From Entophlyctis helioformis (taxonomy: Eukaryota > Chytridiomycota > Chytridiomycetes > Chytridiales > Chytriomycetaceae): 64,000 nt of DNA. Position 1 is the first letter of the stretch, and each line of letters opens with the position of its first letter. The notes beneath the pieces are model-generated. The model was not told the DNA's origin. It saw only the letters and a list, made by a program, of their open reading frames with translations, and ran no database searches. Below, piece by piece: positions 1 to 11,230 of the stretch. The DNA lies in assembly GCA_025526915.1 (NCBI GenBank), contig JAHLKH010000049.1:62001-126000 (forward strand), read 5' to 3'. A program made the position numbers and the translations under genes.

Positions 1-2190
1 CGCTCTGGATCTCCATGGCAGGCATTGCATGCGATGCGTACACATCGCGACGCCGGCTCTTGGCCAGCATGGGGTCGTGCTCCAGATCGCGAAGAGCAGC
101 CGCACGGCTGCGTTCACGGTACCGACGCAGCTCGTCGGGACGCTTGAGATCCTCAATGTATCCTGCACCGTCGTCGTCAACCACAAAGTCATTGAGATCG
201 GCTCCATCGTCACCGGCATCCTCTTCGTCGCCGTCGTCTTCGCTGACGTGGTCGGCCATGTTGTCGACAAGATCGTCAAGGCTGTCCGAGTTGAACTTGC
301 GACCTATCGCATCGATGGTCAATGTAAGCCATATCGCTGCACGATGGGTGATGCCGGTTATCAAAAGACACGCGCTGCTTACTCTTGCCCGATCTTCCAG
401 GCACTGCTGTCCTTTTTCCAGCATTCCCAGCCTGAGCTAGCATGGCTGCAGGCACAATCTCATCCTCGCCTTCGATTTCGCCAAACAGCATCTCCAGCTC
501 ACGAGCACGCGCGCCAACGTCAGAGGTCTTGGGCTCCTTGGCAACAAGCTTCTTGGTCTCTTGGCCAGTGACGGGATGCGGCAGCTCAGACGGGATGACC
601 TTTTCCATGTACGAGATCTTGCCGTTGGGATCAATCTGCAAGATGTGGAGTTGAGCGTGTCAGCAGCGTAGATGCTGGCAAAGGAGATGACGGACGGCTT
701 GAGACGAACCATGAGAAGCTCGTTGACTTTTGGGTGCCATGCCGCATTGCGGATTGGAGAAGAGTGGCGTTCGCTGCACGCATGTCAGAAGCTCGTGTCG
801 ATGGATGGTCAGCGGGAAAGACGAGTCAGACGAGGACTCACTTGATGAGCGGGATCTCCTTTTCCGTGTCGGGACGCCAGATACGCACGCGGCCCTTTGT
901 GCCAATGGTCAGCAGATACATGCCATTGGGCGAGTATTCCAAGATCGAGTTGGGCTGCACAGCGAGCGTGTGAGCGTTACGTTCCAGGCGAATGCAGACG
1001 GATCAGCGCATCGAGTGCACGAGCAAACCTCTTGGTTCTCCAGACGGTAGAGAATGTTCCACGAGCCGTTGGCGACCACCACCACCTCTGTTGATCAAGC
1101 TGCATATCAGGACACTAATGACATCCAAGAAGCATCAACGCAGACAATGCCACGGACCGTTGCGCTTGCCACAGACTGCAAAGTGGGATCCGGTCGGATG
1201 CCAAGCAATGCGGCACATTTCGTTGGATCCAGGCGTGCAGCGGTCAATGACATCGCGCAGCACATGGACGCATTCGGCAGTGTCGCCCTGGCCCTCGGAG
1301 CCCGTGCCCGAGATGGAGAGCGACCACATGCGAATGGTGGCATCGGCGCTCGACGTCAGCAGCATGGTGCCGCTCGGATGGAACGCGACGCACTTGACGG
1401 CGTTGTTGTGGCCTTCGAGCGTCACTTTGCGCGACATGTGCTTGACGTGGACCAGGTGGGCCTCGCCGTCTCTGTCGCAGTTGGGCGGTTGCATCAGATG
1501 CTGTCAGACATGCGGGCGACTGCTGGTGGGCACAGGCGTGCACAAAGACGCACTCGTCGGCAATGGCGAGCCAGTTGCCGTTTGGGCTGAATGCCAAGTG
1601 GTTGACGCCCAGAGTGGATCGGAAGAGCGTCGACTTGATCTCGAGGGTGTCGATGTCGATCAGCCGGACGTGCTGGTCCTCGCAGGAGGTGGCCGCAAGC
1701 GAGCCCTGCATGTGTGTGTGCATGTGCATGTGTGTCCAGTGTCAGATCTGCGGCAGCGTGTCGGACAAGCGCACGCCATCGGCGTACGTGGACAGCGACG
1801 GCGGTGATGCCCAGCGGGTGCAGCGTGGTGTTGGTTCTGAGCGGCGACTCTGTGCGGCCCGTGCGGACGGCGGCCGTGGCATACAGCGACAGCGCGCAGT
1901 CTGCACCACCCGACAGCACGTAGCTGTTGGTTCGTTCGTTAGTCGTTCGTTGGTCGTTCGTCCGGTTCGTGTGGTTGTCGGACAGCCAGCCAGCGCCGAT
2001 GGGCAGCGTGCGCTTGCTGCTCGTCTTTGGACACTGGCAACCGGACGGGCAGACACAGATGCCAGATGCCAGACGAGATGCACACGCAGATGCCAGACGA
2101 GCCACACGCCCACCTTCCGTCTGCAGCATACGCCGCATCGCAGTCGCCGGCAATGTGCGCCTGCGTGAAGGTTGACCGTTCAAGGAGCAT
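1..2190 (-). CDS. Ctf4/AND-1 (WDHD1/Mcl1)-like replisome adaptor, N-terminal part
   Basis: This gene is cut off by the window start. It reads leftward from an ATG at 2190 through several short introns. The exons give WD40-type blades, including 'LEGHNNAVKCVAFHPSGT' (about 1400), 'VNHLAFSPNGNWLAIADE' (about 1590) and 'LEYSPNGMYLLTIGTKG' (about 900). An acidic Asp/Glu-rich stretch follows at about 190-300. A seven-blade WD40 domain followed by an acidic linker matches the N-terminal half of Ctf4/AND-1. In that family the protein is a homotrimeric hub that links CMG helicase to DNA polymerase alpha at replication forks in the nucleus. The polymerase-binding C-terminal domain would lie outside the window. 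The start lies only 24 bp downstream of the stop of the next minus-strand gene. Another WD40 protein cannot be fully excluded, but the blade spacing and the linker fit Ctf4 best. Confidence 0.75.
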
Positions 2191-2214
2191 CGAGATATTC
2201 GGACAAGCTGACTT

Positions 2215-4339
2215 TTACTCGTCAATGCCGTCGAAGCCAGATATGTGCATCCCATCGTCGTCGTCGCTGCTACCGCTGCTGTTACTGCTGCCGTCGCTCT
2301 GATCGCTCATGTCGCTGCTCTCCCACTCGGCCGACGACCCTGCTGACGATTCGCTGCCACCACCACCGCTTCTGCCAGGCGTTCGAAACTTGATCCACGA
2401 GGCAGCCTCAACACTCCGTGACGACTGCTCGAGAATCAGATTGTCAAAGTACGCCAGCACAGCACGGTCCTCGTCGATGCCACGGCCACGCGACCGCGGC
2501 GGCATCTGCCTCCTTCTCTGTGACGGTGCATTGCGCGATCGGCCGGTCGGCTGCTGGATGCCCTCTGCCGAGTCGCTCGAGTCGGCGTCCAGGGGGAATG
2601 GAGCAAACAGCCTGAAGCACTTTTCGACGCCTGATGTGGCAATCAGTGGCAATGTTGGGTGGGCTGCCACCGAGTTGACGATGCTGCGGTGCCCGCACAG
2701 TGCAAACGATGCGGCCTGGACAACATGCGTGCTGATACGCGTTCCCTTGTTGTAAAACACTGTTACGGGGTCATTTGTCAACACAGCACGGCAAGATAGG
2801 TGAGTGGCCGTCATTCCAGCCAAGCCAGGTCATGCTTGATCCCGCCACTCACTGATATCGCGGCTTCCATTGGTTTCTGCACTCGCAGTGGACAGAGTGC
2901 TCGAGATTCTCGCTGACTGTGCATCAAGCATTTCGTCGACCGGCGGCACAGCCCATCCATACGCACAAAAGTCATCGCTGCCTGCAACAACGTACTCGTG
3001 GCCCATGGTCTCATCCTGCGTGAAGCAGCCGGTCTTGACGGTTGCCAGCGACTTGTACTGCTGCCCAACGGCCGCGTCGGTTTTGAACACACAGATCGGA
3101 TCGGGGTTCATGGCCGCGTAGAGCGTGGGATACCAGCGTTGTATGGATGCACAAAATGCTGTGCCGTCCTGGTTCCAGACTGCCGACGAGATGTCTGATG
3201 GGCGAGATATGCAGTCGGCTCTGCATCGCGTCGTTGTGTACTGGTCCGCCATACACACACGCGGCATATGCTCAGTGCCGGAACAACACTTGGCACAGCA
3301 GGTTGCAGCCCGTGGCACGGCATGACCAACCTTGATGAGCGCAGGCTCGCGTGAAGACGTGCCGTGATCGCTTGATGGCGATGCAACGCCAAACGACATG
3401 CGCGTGTCATACAGATGGATACCGCCCCGATCGTTGGTTGCCAGAAACAGATGCGGGACGGCTGGATTGTGCTCGACATAGTTTTGCGCATGTCCACGGA
3501 AGCGGATCTCTCCCTGCCAGTCGCGCGACGACACGCGCAGGTCCCACAGCCGGATGCAGCCGTCCTGGCCAGCCGTCAGCACCAGATCGTCGTTGGCCGG
3601 ATCGATGGAGAACCGCAAGCAGGCCGCCTCGTGCGCAGCAACCAGAGTTGACGCCGTGTACCCTTGCTGTGAAGCAGCGGCGGCAGCAGTAGACTCGATG
3701 TCAAACTTGAGCAGAAAGCCGTCATTGCCAGACGAGTAGAGGTAGTGCCCCGACGAGTCAAACTGGATGCAAAAGATGTTGGAGACGTGGCCGGTGTGGA
3801 TCATAAGCGGCCGGTGGTCTGCAGACGATGGACGATCGAGGCTGTCGCGTCCCTTGAGCACCGGCCACACCTATGGACGCCATTTGTCAGTCAGCGGCGC
3901 GGCATCGGCATCGGCATCGGCAGGCAAGTCAGCGGGATGGAGGGTGGGTGGTGGAACAGACCAAGACCCTGGTATCGTCGCCGCCCGTGGCCATCAAGGC
4001 GCCGGTTCCTCTGCTGAAAGCGACTGCGTTGACGCAGCCAGTGTGGGCACGAACGACTCTGTGCTTTGTGACAAGGCTGTGGTTGAGCAAGCGCCGGCCT
4101 GTCTGTCTGTGTCTGTCGGTCTGTCTGACTGTCGGTCCGTCTGGCGATGGAGCAGCAGCAGCAGCGGTGGCTTACTTTGAGTGACTGAACCAGGCCGACG
4201 ACGGGCCGGTGAACAGCGTGCTGAGCAGCAGCCTGCGCCGTGCAGCGGGCGATGTCTGCAGGCCAAGCTCTCGTTCAACCAGATCCATGTAGCTGATCGT
4301 GGACGCGACAAGGAAAGAAGGGACTGCACGAGGTTTCAT
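2215..4339 (-). CDS. DCAF5-like WD40 protein, putative CUL4-DDB1 substrate receptor
   Basis: This multi-exon gene starts at an ATG at 4339 (MKPRAVPSF...) and ends at 2215. WD40 landmarks run in the order seen in human DCAF5/WDR22: 'HTGCVNAVAFSRGTGALM', 'GHVSNIFCIQFDSSGHYL', 'GGIHLYDTRMSFG', 'YVVAGSDDFCAYGWAVP', and 'GHRSIVNSVAAHPTLPLI' followed by 'IATSGVEKCFRLFAPF'. The last pair, meaning the 'GHRSIVN' blade plus 'SGVEK', is characteristic of DCAF5/DCAF6. The C-terminus is Ser/Asp-rich and probably disordered. Family knowledge: DCAFs recruit substrates to the CRL4 ubiquitin ligase. The role in this organism is inferred. The start lies only 9 bp from the stop of the upstream F-box gene, which is also a ubiquitin-ligase type protein. 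Exon borders in the middle (3200-3400) are uncertain. Confidence 0.78.
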
Positions 4340-4348
4340 TGCCAGGTA

Positions 4349-5572
4349 TCAGTCGTCAGAGAGATCGGTCAGAGTTTCGGAAGAGGCAGACGAGGAGAGC
4401 GAGCGAGTGTCTGCATTGTCAGAGCTATCAGAGGCGTCAGAGAGCGTTGCCGACGACGCGGACGCGGCCAGTGGTGCGGGTTTGAGCATAAACGCCGTCT
4501 GCGACCCGCCGACGGCTGCGAGGAACCTGGTGCTGCGGTCAAACTTGCGCTCAAACGACACGAGCTCGGCGCGGCGCGTCTCGATCTGGTTGTAGATGTT
4601 GCCAAACTGCAGACACGCAGCCACGACGATGAGGAGCTTGTAGCCGGCCTGCGACACATCGCGCAGACGCTCGTACGTGATCAGCGGGTCCATGCGGATA
4701 ATGTCTTCGACGCGGCGCACGTTGGCGGCATCGATCGTCTTGGCGGTCTTGTCGAGACCCACAAACCAGGTCTTGAAGTCGTAGCGGCCCATGATGCGCT
4801 TGATGGCGGGCCACGACATGGCGATGCGTTGGGGGCCGGCGAGCGAGGCGGGCGTGGCGTTGGCGGGCACTGGAACGGCGCCGCGCAGGATGCACAGGCA
4901 TTCGCACACCGTCTGGAGCTCCTGCGGCGGGGCAGTGTACCAGGTGGCTTCGGTGACGTCGGTGCTGGGCAGGTTGACGAGGAACTGCGAGTAGTGGTCC
5001 ATGTACGGACGCTGCGTGTCGTTGAGCTCGGTGAATGCAGACTTGAGCGTCTTGGTGGTCTGGGAGAGAAGCCACGTGGGCTTGGAGAAGCGATCGGCGA
5101 GCACAACGTCTGCGAGCGCCTTGAACTTGCGTGTGGTCAGACGGACATGCAGGAGCTTCTTGGTGTCCATTGTTTCGAAAATGAGGATGATGAGCTCGTT
5201 GGGCAGGTGGGGCAGCATGCGCGACTGCGCCGTCTTTGCGACTCTGCGGCTGCTGCTGTTTGCGGACGTGGTCTGGTGCGCCAGCGAGGCGTACTGGGTG
5301 ATTGCGCTGCTGCCAAAGAGCAGGAACGGCAGCTTGCCATTGGACGAGGTGGGTGTCGTGGAGGTGCTTGCGCTGCGGGTTGCGCTGCGACGGTTGGCGC
5401 TCATGTTGGGCGAGTTGACGGCGGTCGATGCGCTCGAGCTTGAAACACTCGACGCAGCGGACGGTGCGGCGGCTGTGCGGCGAGTGCCGAAAGAGAACAT
5501 GGAGCGTCTAGGAGCCTGTATACTAGAAGCAGCAACGGACGGCGAGCTGGATGACGAGCGGGAGAAGGCCAT
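4349..5572 (-). CDS. F-box protein with a dynein-stalk/MTBD-like C-terminal region
   Basis: This is an uninterrupted 407-residue frame. Residues 1-115 are Ser/Ala/Thr-rich and probably disordered. An F-box lies at about 120-160 ('LPNELIILIFETMDTKKL...') and would bind Skp1 in an SCF ubiquitin ligase. Residues of about 206-337 read like the distal stalk and microtubule-binding region of dynein heavy chains: 'YTAPPQELQTVCECLCIL' (dyneins have 'PP..v....ai.iLLg'), 'SWPAIKRIMGRYDF', 'LDKTAKTIDAANVRRV', 'DPLITYERLRDVSQAG', then 'AACLQFGNIYNQIETRRAEL' (dyneins end '..A..Y......v.P.r..L'). The tail is Ser/Asp-rich. No AAA+ modules are present. The F-box call is firm. The dynein resemblance was read by eye against remembered dynein patterns and needs a profile search. 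Confidence 0.8.
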   Translation of the reverse strand: MAFSRSSSSSPSVAASSIQAPRRSMFSFGTRRTAAAPSAASSVSSSSASTAVNSPNMSANRRSATRSASTSTTPTSSNGKLPFLLFGSSAITQYASLAHQTTSANSSSRRVAKTAQSRMLPHLPNELIILIFETMDTKKLLHVRLTTRKFKALADVVLADRFSKPTWLLSQTTKTLKSAFTELNDTQRPYMDHYSQFLVNLPSTDVTEATWYTAPPQELQTVCECLCILRGAVPVPANATPASLAGPQRIAMSWPAIKRIMGRYDFKTWFVGLDKTAKTIDAANVRRVEDIIRMDPLITYERLRDVSQAGYKLLIVVAACLQFGNIYNQIETRRAELVSFERKFDRSTRFLAAVGGSQTAFMLKPAPLAASASSATLSDASDSSDNADTRSLSSSASSETLTDLSDD

Positions 5573-6032
5573 GTGTGTATGTTCTGTATGTGGTGCTGTG
5601 CAGTGCTATGCGGTGCTATGTCCAGGTACTGGTGCACAGGCTAATTACAGTTGGTCGGAGTCGAGGGAAGGGCATCAGGCGGTTCAAGGCGGCTTTAGCG
5701 CAATGCAACGCGAGGTGCGCCACGCCACTTGTCGCACATGACGGGGGTGCGCCTCCAAGGCTGGAGCGCTGGCGCCTTGAGGATTCGTGCGAGAGCGCGC
5801 AGGACGGGCCGCTATAGCTGGATGCGCCAGGTGGATGCGATGCGAAGCGACGCTCTACGAAGCGATGCCCTGCAGGGTGCTGCATCGTTGCGCTGTGCGA
5901 TGCGAGCCAGAGACCGCCCGCCGCTCACAGACCGCTCGGTCTGTGATCTGCAGGCGATTTGCAGACGTTTTTCCGACATCTACAGCCAGAACGGCAACTC
6001 GCTTCCAAGTCGGCTAGTCGAGTCGGCAGTAG
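5573..6032. other. Intergenic region between divergent genes
   Basis: This stretch lies between the F-box gene start (minus) and the next plus-strand frame. It holds short local repeats of the 'gcgatgc/gaagcga' type near 5835-5905 and no convincing coding exon. It presumably includes promoters for both directions. No TATA box stands out. Confidence 0.4.
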
Positions 6033-7428
6033 ATGGACGAGGACAGAGTGCCGTTGGACGGCGGCCCAGCAGGCGGCCCAGCGGACGGCCCAGCAGATTT
6101 CACAGCAGACGGCGGCGGGCCTCTGGCTGGATGGATGCAGCCCAAGCCGGCCGAGCCGCAGCGACCAGCAGACATGGCTCTCAAGTCTTCAGCCACAGCG
6201 TGGCCACAGCAACCAGCAGCAGCAGCAGCAGCAGCGCTCAGCATGGCAGCACCAGGTCTGGACACGCCGTCGATGCCGCCAATGGCCAGAGCGTCCAACC
6301 CCCAGTCCGCATCACCGGCGGTCCTGCAGCCAGCGGCAGTGGGACAGCAGCAGCAGCAGCAGCAGCAGATGGCGCTGGCCACTGAGCCTGCGGATAAACA
6401 ATCAAGTCCCGCTGGCAGGGGCGGTGCCGGCGGTCAACAGCGACGGACCTGCTTCTGCGGGTGCCAGAAGCCGTACGCAGAGAGCAGCGGCGTGCCGGCA
6501 GATGCACTAGCAGCCGCACCGGACGCCCGCGCCGACGCCAGCCCCTCCGCGGCCGCCCTCGTGCAGCGTAAGTCGCTGCTTGGCCGCGTCCCTCGCCCGT
6601 GTGGGTACCGTCCCGTGGGTCTGGTTCGCAGCCTTGGTCGTGCGTCTGTTGGTGCCGTTCTCCTGCGACCACCACTGTTACCTTCTGCCGGTGCCGGTGC
6701 TGGTGCCGGTGCTTGCGCTGGTTCTGGTGCTGGTGCCAGTGCTGGTGCTTGCGCTTGGCCAGCCACACCTTGTGCAGACCAACGCCACACGGCCCACTTA
6801 CTGACTGACTGACTGACTGACTGACCGACTCACTGACTGACGGACTGACCGACTCACTGTATCCCCGCCATTGTCCATGTTAGTCACCGAGCCAGCCGGC
6901 GGATCCGCGTTCTCGTCAGTTGGTCCTGCCGCTGCTCTGCAAGTACAGCAGAGCCAACTGCAAGGGCAAGGGCGGCCCGCCCCACCAGCAGCGCCAGACG
7001 GACAACTATCGGCAGTACCTTCTGCGTGGGAAGCGCTTTCGCCTTCGCCGTCGAGATTTCCACTCGGCGGTCATGACACACGCAGACCGAGCAGCCCAGA
7101 CTCTGCCGCTCGCGACCCTCCACAACAATCACGACGACAACGGCAGCAGCAACCACAAGCACAGCTTCTGCAAGCATCTTTGCTGCAACCTGACATGGCC
7201 AGCAGCAACAACAGCAGCAGCGGCAACACTAGCAACAACAGCTACAGCAACAGCAACAGTAATAGAAACGACAACCGCACCACTAACAACACTGACAACA
7301 GCGCCAGCACAACACAGAGTGTGCCGCTGCAAGATCCGCGTCGGCCCGTGCCGCCTCCTCTGCCAACAACGCTTGACCACCAGCCGCACTCCTCTCGTGA
7401 CGCAATGGGGATTCTTCATATTGTGAGA
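6033..7428 (+). CDS. Low-complexity (Pro/Gln/Asn-rich) exons, possibly the 5' part of the velvet gene
   Basis: A frame starts at ATG 6033 with Pro/Ala/Gly-rich sequence and a poly-Gln run (about 6348-6368). It reaches a good donor (C|GTAAGT near 6570). Splicing to the acceptor 'gttag' before about 6880 keeps the frame. The second exon is rich in Gln, Ser and Asn ('SSNNSSSGNTSNNSYSNSNS') and runs to a possible donor near 7428. There is no recognised domain. This composition is common in fungal transcription factors, and the velvet-domain exons follow on the same strand. I could not find an uninterrupted splice path between them, because the bridging region at 8050-8270 shows a frame change. 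It may instead be a separate unknown gene. Confidence 0.35.
6801..6860 (+). repeat. (CTGA)n-type tetranucleotide repeat in a predicted intron
   Basis: Direct reading shows successive 'ctga' units, then degenerate 'ccgactcactga' units, between the two low-complexity exons. Confidence 0.9.
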
Positions 7429-8273
7429 GGCCGCTGCGTGTGTTGCCCTACTTGGATGCTCTGGTTGCGCTGGTTGCTCTCGTTCTGTCGTCACCGTTGA
7501 TCTGGCGTCAATTGGTTGATTGCTCCAAACTGCCGCTTCTTATGCGTGTCGTCTGTCTTCTTCCTGTCAGTGTATGTATCATGTGGGTATTTTTCGGACA
7601 CTGTATGGGGCAGTGGCTGTGATGAAGGTGCCGTGGCTGCCAACGTCTGGATTTTTGGAGCACCCGTTGTATTATTGTACCTCGTGGCCGTCTCGCCTCC
7701 CATCCGCCACGCCTGCATGTCCGCACACTGTCTATATGCACACCCATTGCAGTACCGTCTGTCCCAATCTACCCATGCGATTGTCCACTGGCGTGACCTT
7801 CCTGTCCTCTCTGTCCTGCCCGACCTGTCCTGTCCTCTCCCGTCATTGGCGTTGCAAACTGCGCATCTCCAAGGCTTGGTAGCACGTCTGATGTGCGACG
7901 CGTTCAACCATGATCGACAGTGCTGCTGCTTTTTGCGCATCTTGCTTGCTGGTCTCGCTGATCTGCAAGCCGATCCACAACGTTTTCCCTCTTCCTGCTG
8001 CTTTTGTCCCCCCCCCTCCTGATCCAACTCAACCCAACCCAACCCAAGCCAACCAAACGACCTTTCCCCACGATGATGCACCAGCCGCAGATGCCACCAC
8101 TGTCTGGATCTGTTGCCGTCGTTGGGCCACAGTCACTCACCGTCCCCGTCTAACGCTGCCGCCCTCGCCATCCCAACCACAAGCACGTGCCCGACGACCC
8201 TGCGCGAGAGCCAGCGCTGCAGCCGCCATCCCAACTGGCGCCGTCGCTGCACTCGCCGCATGCATTGGCACCA
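7429..8273. other. Region without a supported exon upstream of the velvet gene
   Basis: Frames here are short and lack conserved motifs. A Pro/Gln-rich plus-strand stretch at about 8070-8273 could be an additional velvet exon. However, one frame hits a TAA near 8152 and the alternative frame does not join the next exon in phase. Either an unseen intron or a single-base assembly error lies here. Confidence 0.4.
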
Positions 8274-11062
8274 ATGGCGGCATCCGTCCACGTAAGTGGT
8301 CCAGCCGCTCTCTGCCGGTGTCTGGCTGTCTGGCTGTCTGGCTGACTCGCGGCATCTTGGGCCGCCCTGCAGAGCCAGACGATGGACGTGGAGGCCCCCG
8401 AAGCAAGCGGCACGCAGAACAGCACAGCACCGTTGATGTCTGTCGCCGAGGGTCTGGACACTGCACGTGCTGCCACAACGACAGATGCCACGACCACAGA
8501 TGCTGCCACAACAGATGCCACGACTACAGATGCTGCTGCTACTACAACTACTACTACTACTACTGCTGCAGAGGCTGCAGAGGCGGACAAGTCCGTGCCA
8601 AGGTGTGTGCAGAGCCCTTGCCGTGTGCGTGTGTGTGCAAGGAGCGTGCGGCCTGGACTGCTCCTCGGCAACCAGACGGCACAGCAGCAGCAGCAGCAGC
8701 CGATCGGCACACGGCGACCGATCCATTTTCGCGGACGGGCCATTGCATCGGCGCGTCGGCCTGTAATGCAATGTCATGCGATGCATCGGCGAGTCTGCCC
8801 GTGGAGGCGGCTGCACGGCCGGACTGGGCCGGGCTGCTCGGCTGGACTGGGCTGGACTGGGACTGGGACTGCACTGGGCTGGGCTGGATGTCGCAGCCGG
8901 AAGTCCCAGAAATCTCACACAAACACCGGGCCTCGACCATGTCCCCGACTGTCTCCCTTTCTGCCTGGACCATCACCACGCCTGCCACGCCTGCCACGCC
9001 TGCCACGCCTGCCTCTTCGGCCTCTTCGGCCTCGCCTGTCTCGCCTGTCTCGCCTGTCTCGCTGCTGCCGATGCATGGCCGCAGGTACGACGTCCGCATC
9101 ATCCAGCAGCCGATTCGCGCACGGGTATGTGGTCGGCAATCCATCCATGTCGCTCTGTTAGCTTGGTTGGTTGGCTGGGCGGCTGGCCCTGGCTGACGTG
9201 TGTATATGGTGGCTGGACCGGCTGGGCCGGCTGGACCGCTGCGTCCTTGTGCGGTGCTTCAGATGTGCGGCTTTGGCGACAAGGACAGACGGCCAGGTGC
9301 GTGCCTTGGAGCGGGATTGCTGGGACCGGCTGCAGTGTGATCGCCCCGCTGACGCTGCCCATTTTGTTCGTGACAGTGGATCCTCCTCCTGGTACGTCGT
9401 GGGCAGCTCATGGACAGAGAGTTGGACAGACAGCTGGGCAGACAGCTGGTGGATGCTGCCTGGTGGACATGCGGCAGCCTGCAATGCGCATGCAAGACAT
9501 CCGCTGCGTAGACGGCCAGCATCAGCATGGACCCTTGCCCAGATGCACGCTGCAGACCAGCGATCGCCGCTCCCCAGAAATGCCGCCCGTGTATCGGGGC
9601 TGCACAGCTGGATCGCCTGCAGCATCGCAACGTCGGATCGCGCGTGTCGCAGCTTGCCACTACGTCTGCGATCCACCAGCCAGCTTGACGGCCAGCTTGA
9701 CAGACAGACTGCCCGCTCGACATGCCCAATGACAGTCTGGCTTGGCCCTTCTGACCCTGCCTTGCCATGCTCCCCCACAGTGCTCCAGCTGGTCTGCCAC
9801 ATGCCCGACGGCTCCGTGGTCGACCAAGTGTGAGTCTGTCTGGCAGGCCCTGCCCGCTGATGGATGCGTCAGTGGCAGACGCCCCTTTGCTAACTGCGCG
9901 ACGATCTGCCTTGCAGCCACGCCGAGCTTCCCTTCTTGGTCTGCTACTGCTCGCTGTGGACGGCAGATGAGACCGTCGAATGCCAGTTTCTGGTTGCCAA
10001 CAGAGCCGACAGAACCATGACGCCTGCCGCCGCTGCTGCTGCTGCCGACGGCATGATCGACTACCGCTGTCTGCATCAAACGCTCATTGGCACAACCATT
10101 GCACCCAGCATGAACCTGGTGAACCTGGCCGGTGTTGAGGGTGTCTTCTTTATCTTTTTCGATCTCTCCATCCGCACCGAGGGCATCTACAAGCTCAAGT
10201 TTATCCTCTGCGACATGTCTGCTGGGTGAGTCGTCGCTCTCTGTCTGGCGATGATCGTAGCCACCGCTCACCACTGTGCAACACACAGATTCGAGCCTGG
10301 TGTTCCGCCCATGCTCTCCCAAAAGGCCCGCGTTATTGCCCAGGTCTTTTCCGATTCCTTTCGAGTCTACACACCCAGCCAGTTTGCAGGCATGATGGGT
10401 GAGTGCGGCCCGTCGCTTCCTTGCCCTCTTTGCCCTCGAAGGTCTTGAACGAACGCGTCCTGACCGTCTCATTGGACATGCACCAAACGGAACGCGTCTC
10501 TGCAGAGTCGACCGAGCTCACAAAGTCGTTTGCGCGGCAAGGCATCAAGCTGCCCATCCGCAACACCACCAGCCGCAACCGTCGGCAATGGCTGCGCAAA
10601 GCCGCGCCGTACACATTCACAACCACCGCTGGCCCTGGCGCGTCCGCGTCTCTGCCCGCCTCGACGCTTGCCGTCCCACACATCATCTCGACCGCACATC
10701 TGCCACCTCTGCCGCCCTCGACTGGCTCTGCTGGCTCGACTGGCTCCGCAAGTTCCGCCGGCCCCGCCTCCGCGCCAGGCATCCCGTCAGCACCATATCC
10801 GCCCGCGGCACTGCACCATCGGCACTCGCATCCCAACATCCACGCCCACCATTCGCAGCACGCATCAAGCCAGCCGCACGGCTGGTCTTTGCCGCCCTCA
10901 CGAGGCAGCCACGGCCCGCCATCTCAGCCTGGAGGCGTGCATCCCTACAACGGCACCAGCCATGGCGATGGCGGCGACGACGACGATCGCAGCACCGAAA
11001 CGACCATCACGGATGCGGGCGGCGGCGGCGCGAGCCGGCGGCTTTCGTGGACTGGCTCGTAG
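8274..11062 (+). CDS. Velvet-domain transcriptional regulator
   Basis: Exons: about 8274-8291, 8373-8602, 9085-9124, 9263-9296, 9377-9391, 9781-9829, 9917-10226, 10289-10398 and 10506-11062. All junctions are GT..AG and stay in phase. The spliced product has a Thr/Ala-rich N-terminus and then the velvet signature: 'RYDVRIIQQPIRAR', 'MCGFGDKDRRPVDPPPVLQL', 'FLVCYCSLW', 'GVFFIFFDLSIRTEGIYKLK' and 'SDSFRVYTPSQFAGM', then 'SFARQGIKLPIR'. The C-terminal tail is rich in Ser, Pro, His and Gly. Velvet proteins (VeA, VelB, VosA, VelC) are fungal DNA-binding regulators that dimerise through an NF-kappaB-like fold and control development and secondary metabolism. I cannot assign the subfamily. The start is uncertain, because ATG 8382 or far-upstream exons are also possible. 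The family call itself is secure. Confidence 0.88.
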
Positions 11063-11093
11063 TGGAAGGCGCCGGTCTGAATGAATCCCTCGG

Positions 11094-11160
11094 CTGTGCA
11101 TCTGTGCATCTGTGCATCTGTGCATCTGCCACTCTGTGCATCTGTGCATCTGTGCATCTG
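11094..11160 (+). repeat. (CTGTGCAT)n octamer minisatellite
   Basis: Direct octamer units, once interrupted by 'ctgccact', occupy the short gap between the velvet stop (11062) and the RSC7-PHD start (11231). They therefore lie in its promoter or 5' leader. Confidence 0.9.
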
Positions 11161-11230
11161 GTGTCCATCCTCACCGATCGTCGCCTCGGTCGCATGTTGC
11201 CGGCACGAGCGGAAAGGCGCTGCGGCGATC

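Noticed and set aside
1244..1729. Independent small WD40 gene
   Set aside because: The blade joins its neighbours in phase through short introns and belongs to the Ctf4-like gene that continues to the window start.
4181..5443. 420-residue plus-strand frame opposite the F-box gene
   Set aside because: It is the antisense shadow of a well-supported F-box gene. It is Arg/Gly/Val-rich with no domain, as expected for the complement of GC-rich coding DNA.
7491..8081. 196-residue minus-strand Arg/Ser-rich frame
   Set aside because: No motif, no homologous pattern, and composition typical of random frames in this GC-rich region.
11094..11160. Possible CRISPR array or telomere-like repeat
   Set aside because: The octamer units are contiguous with no unique spacers, and the unit is not a telomere sequence. 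It is a simple minisatellite in a eukaryotic genome.
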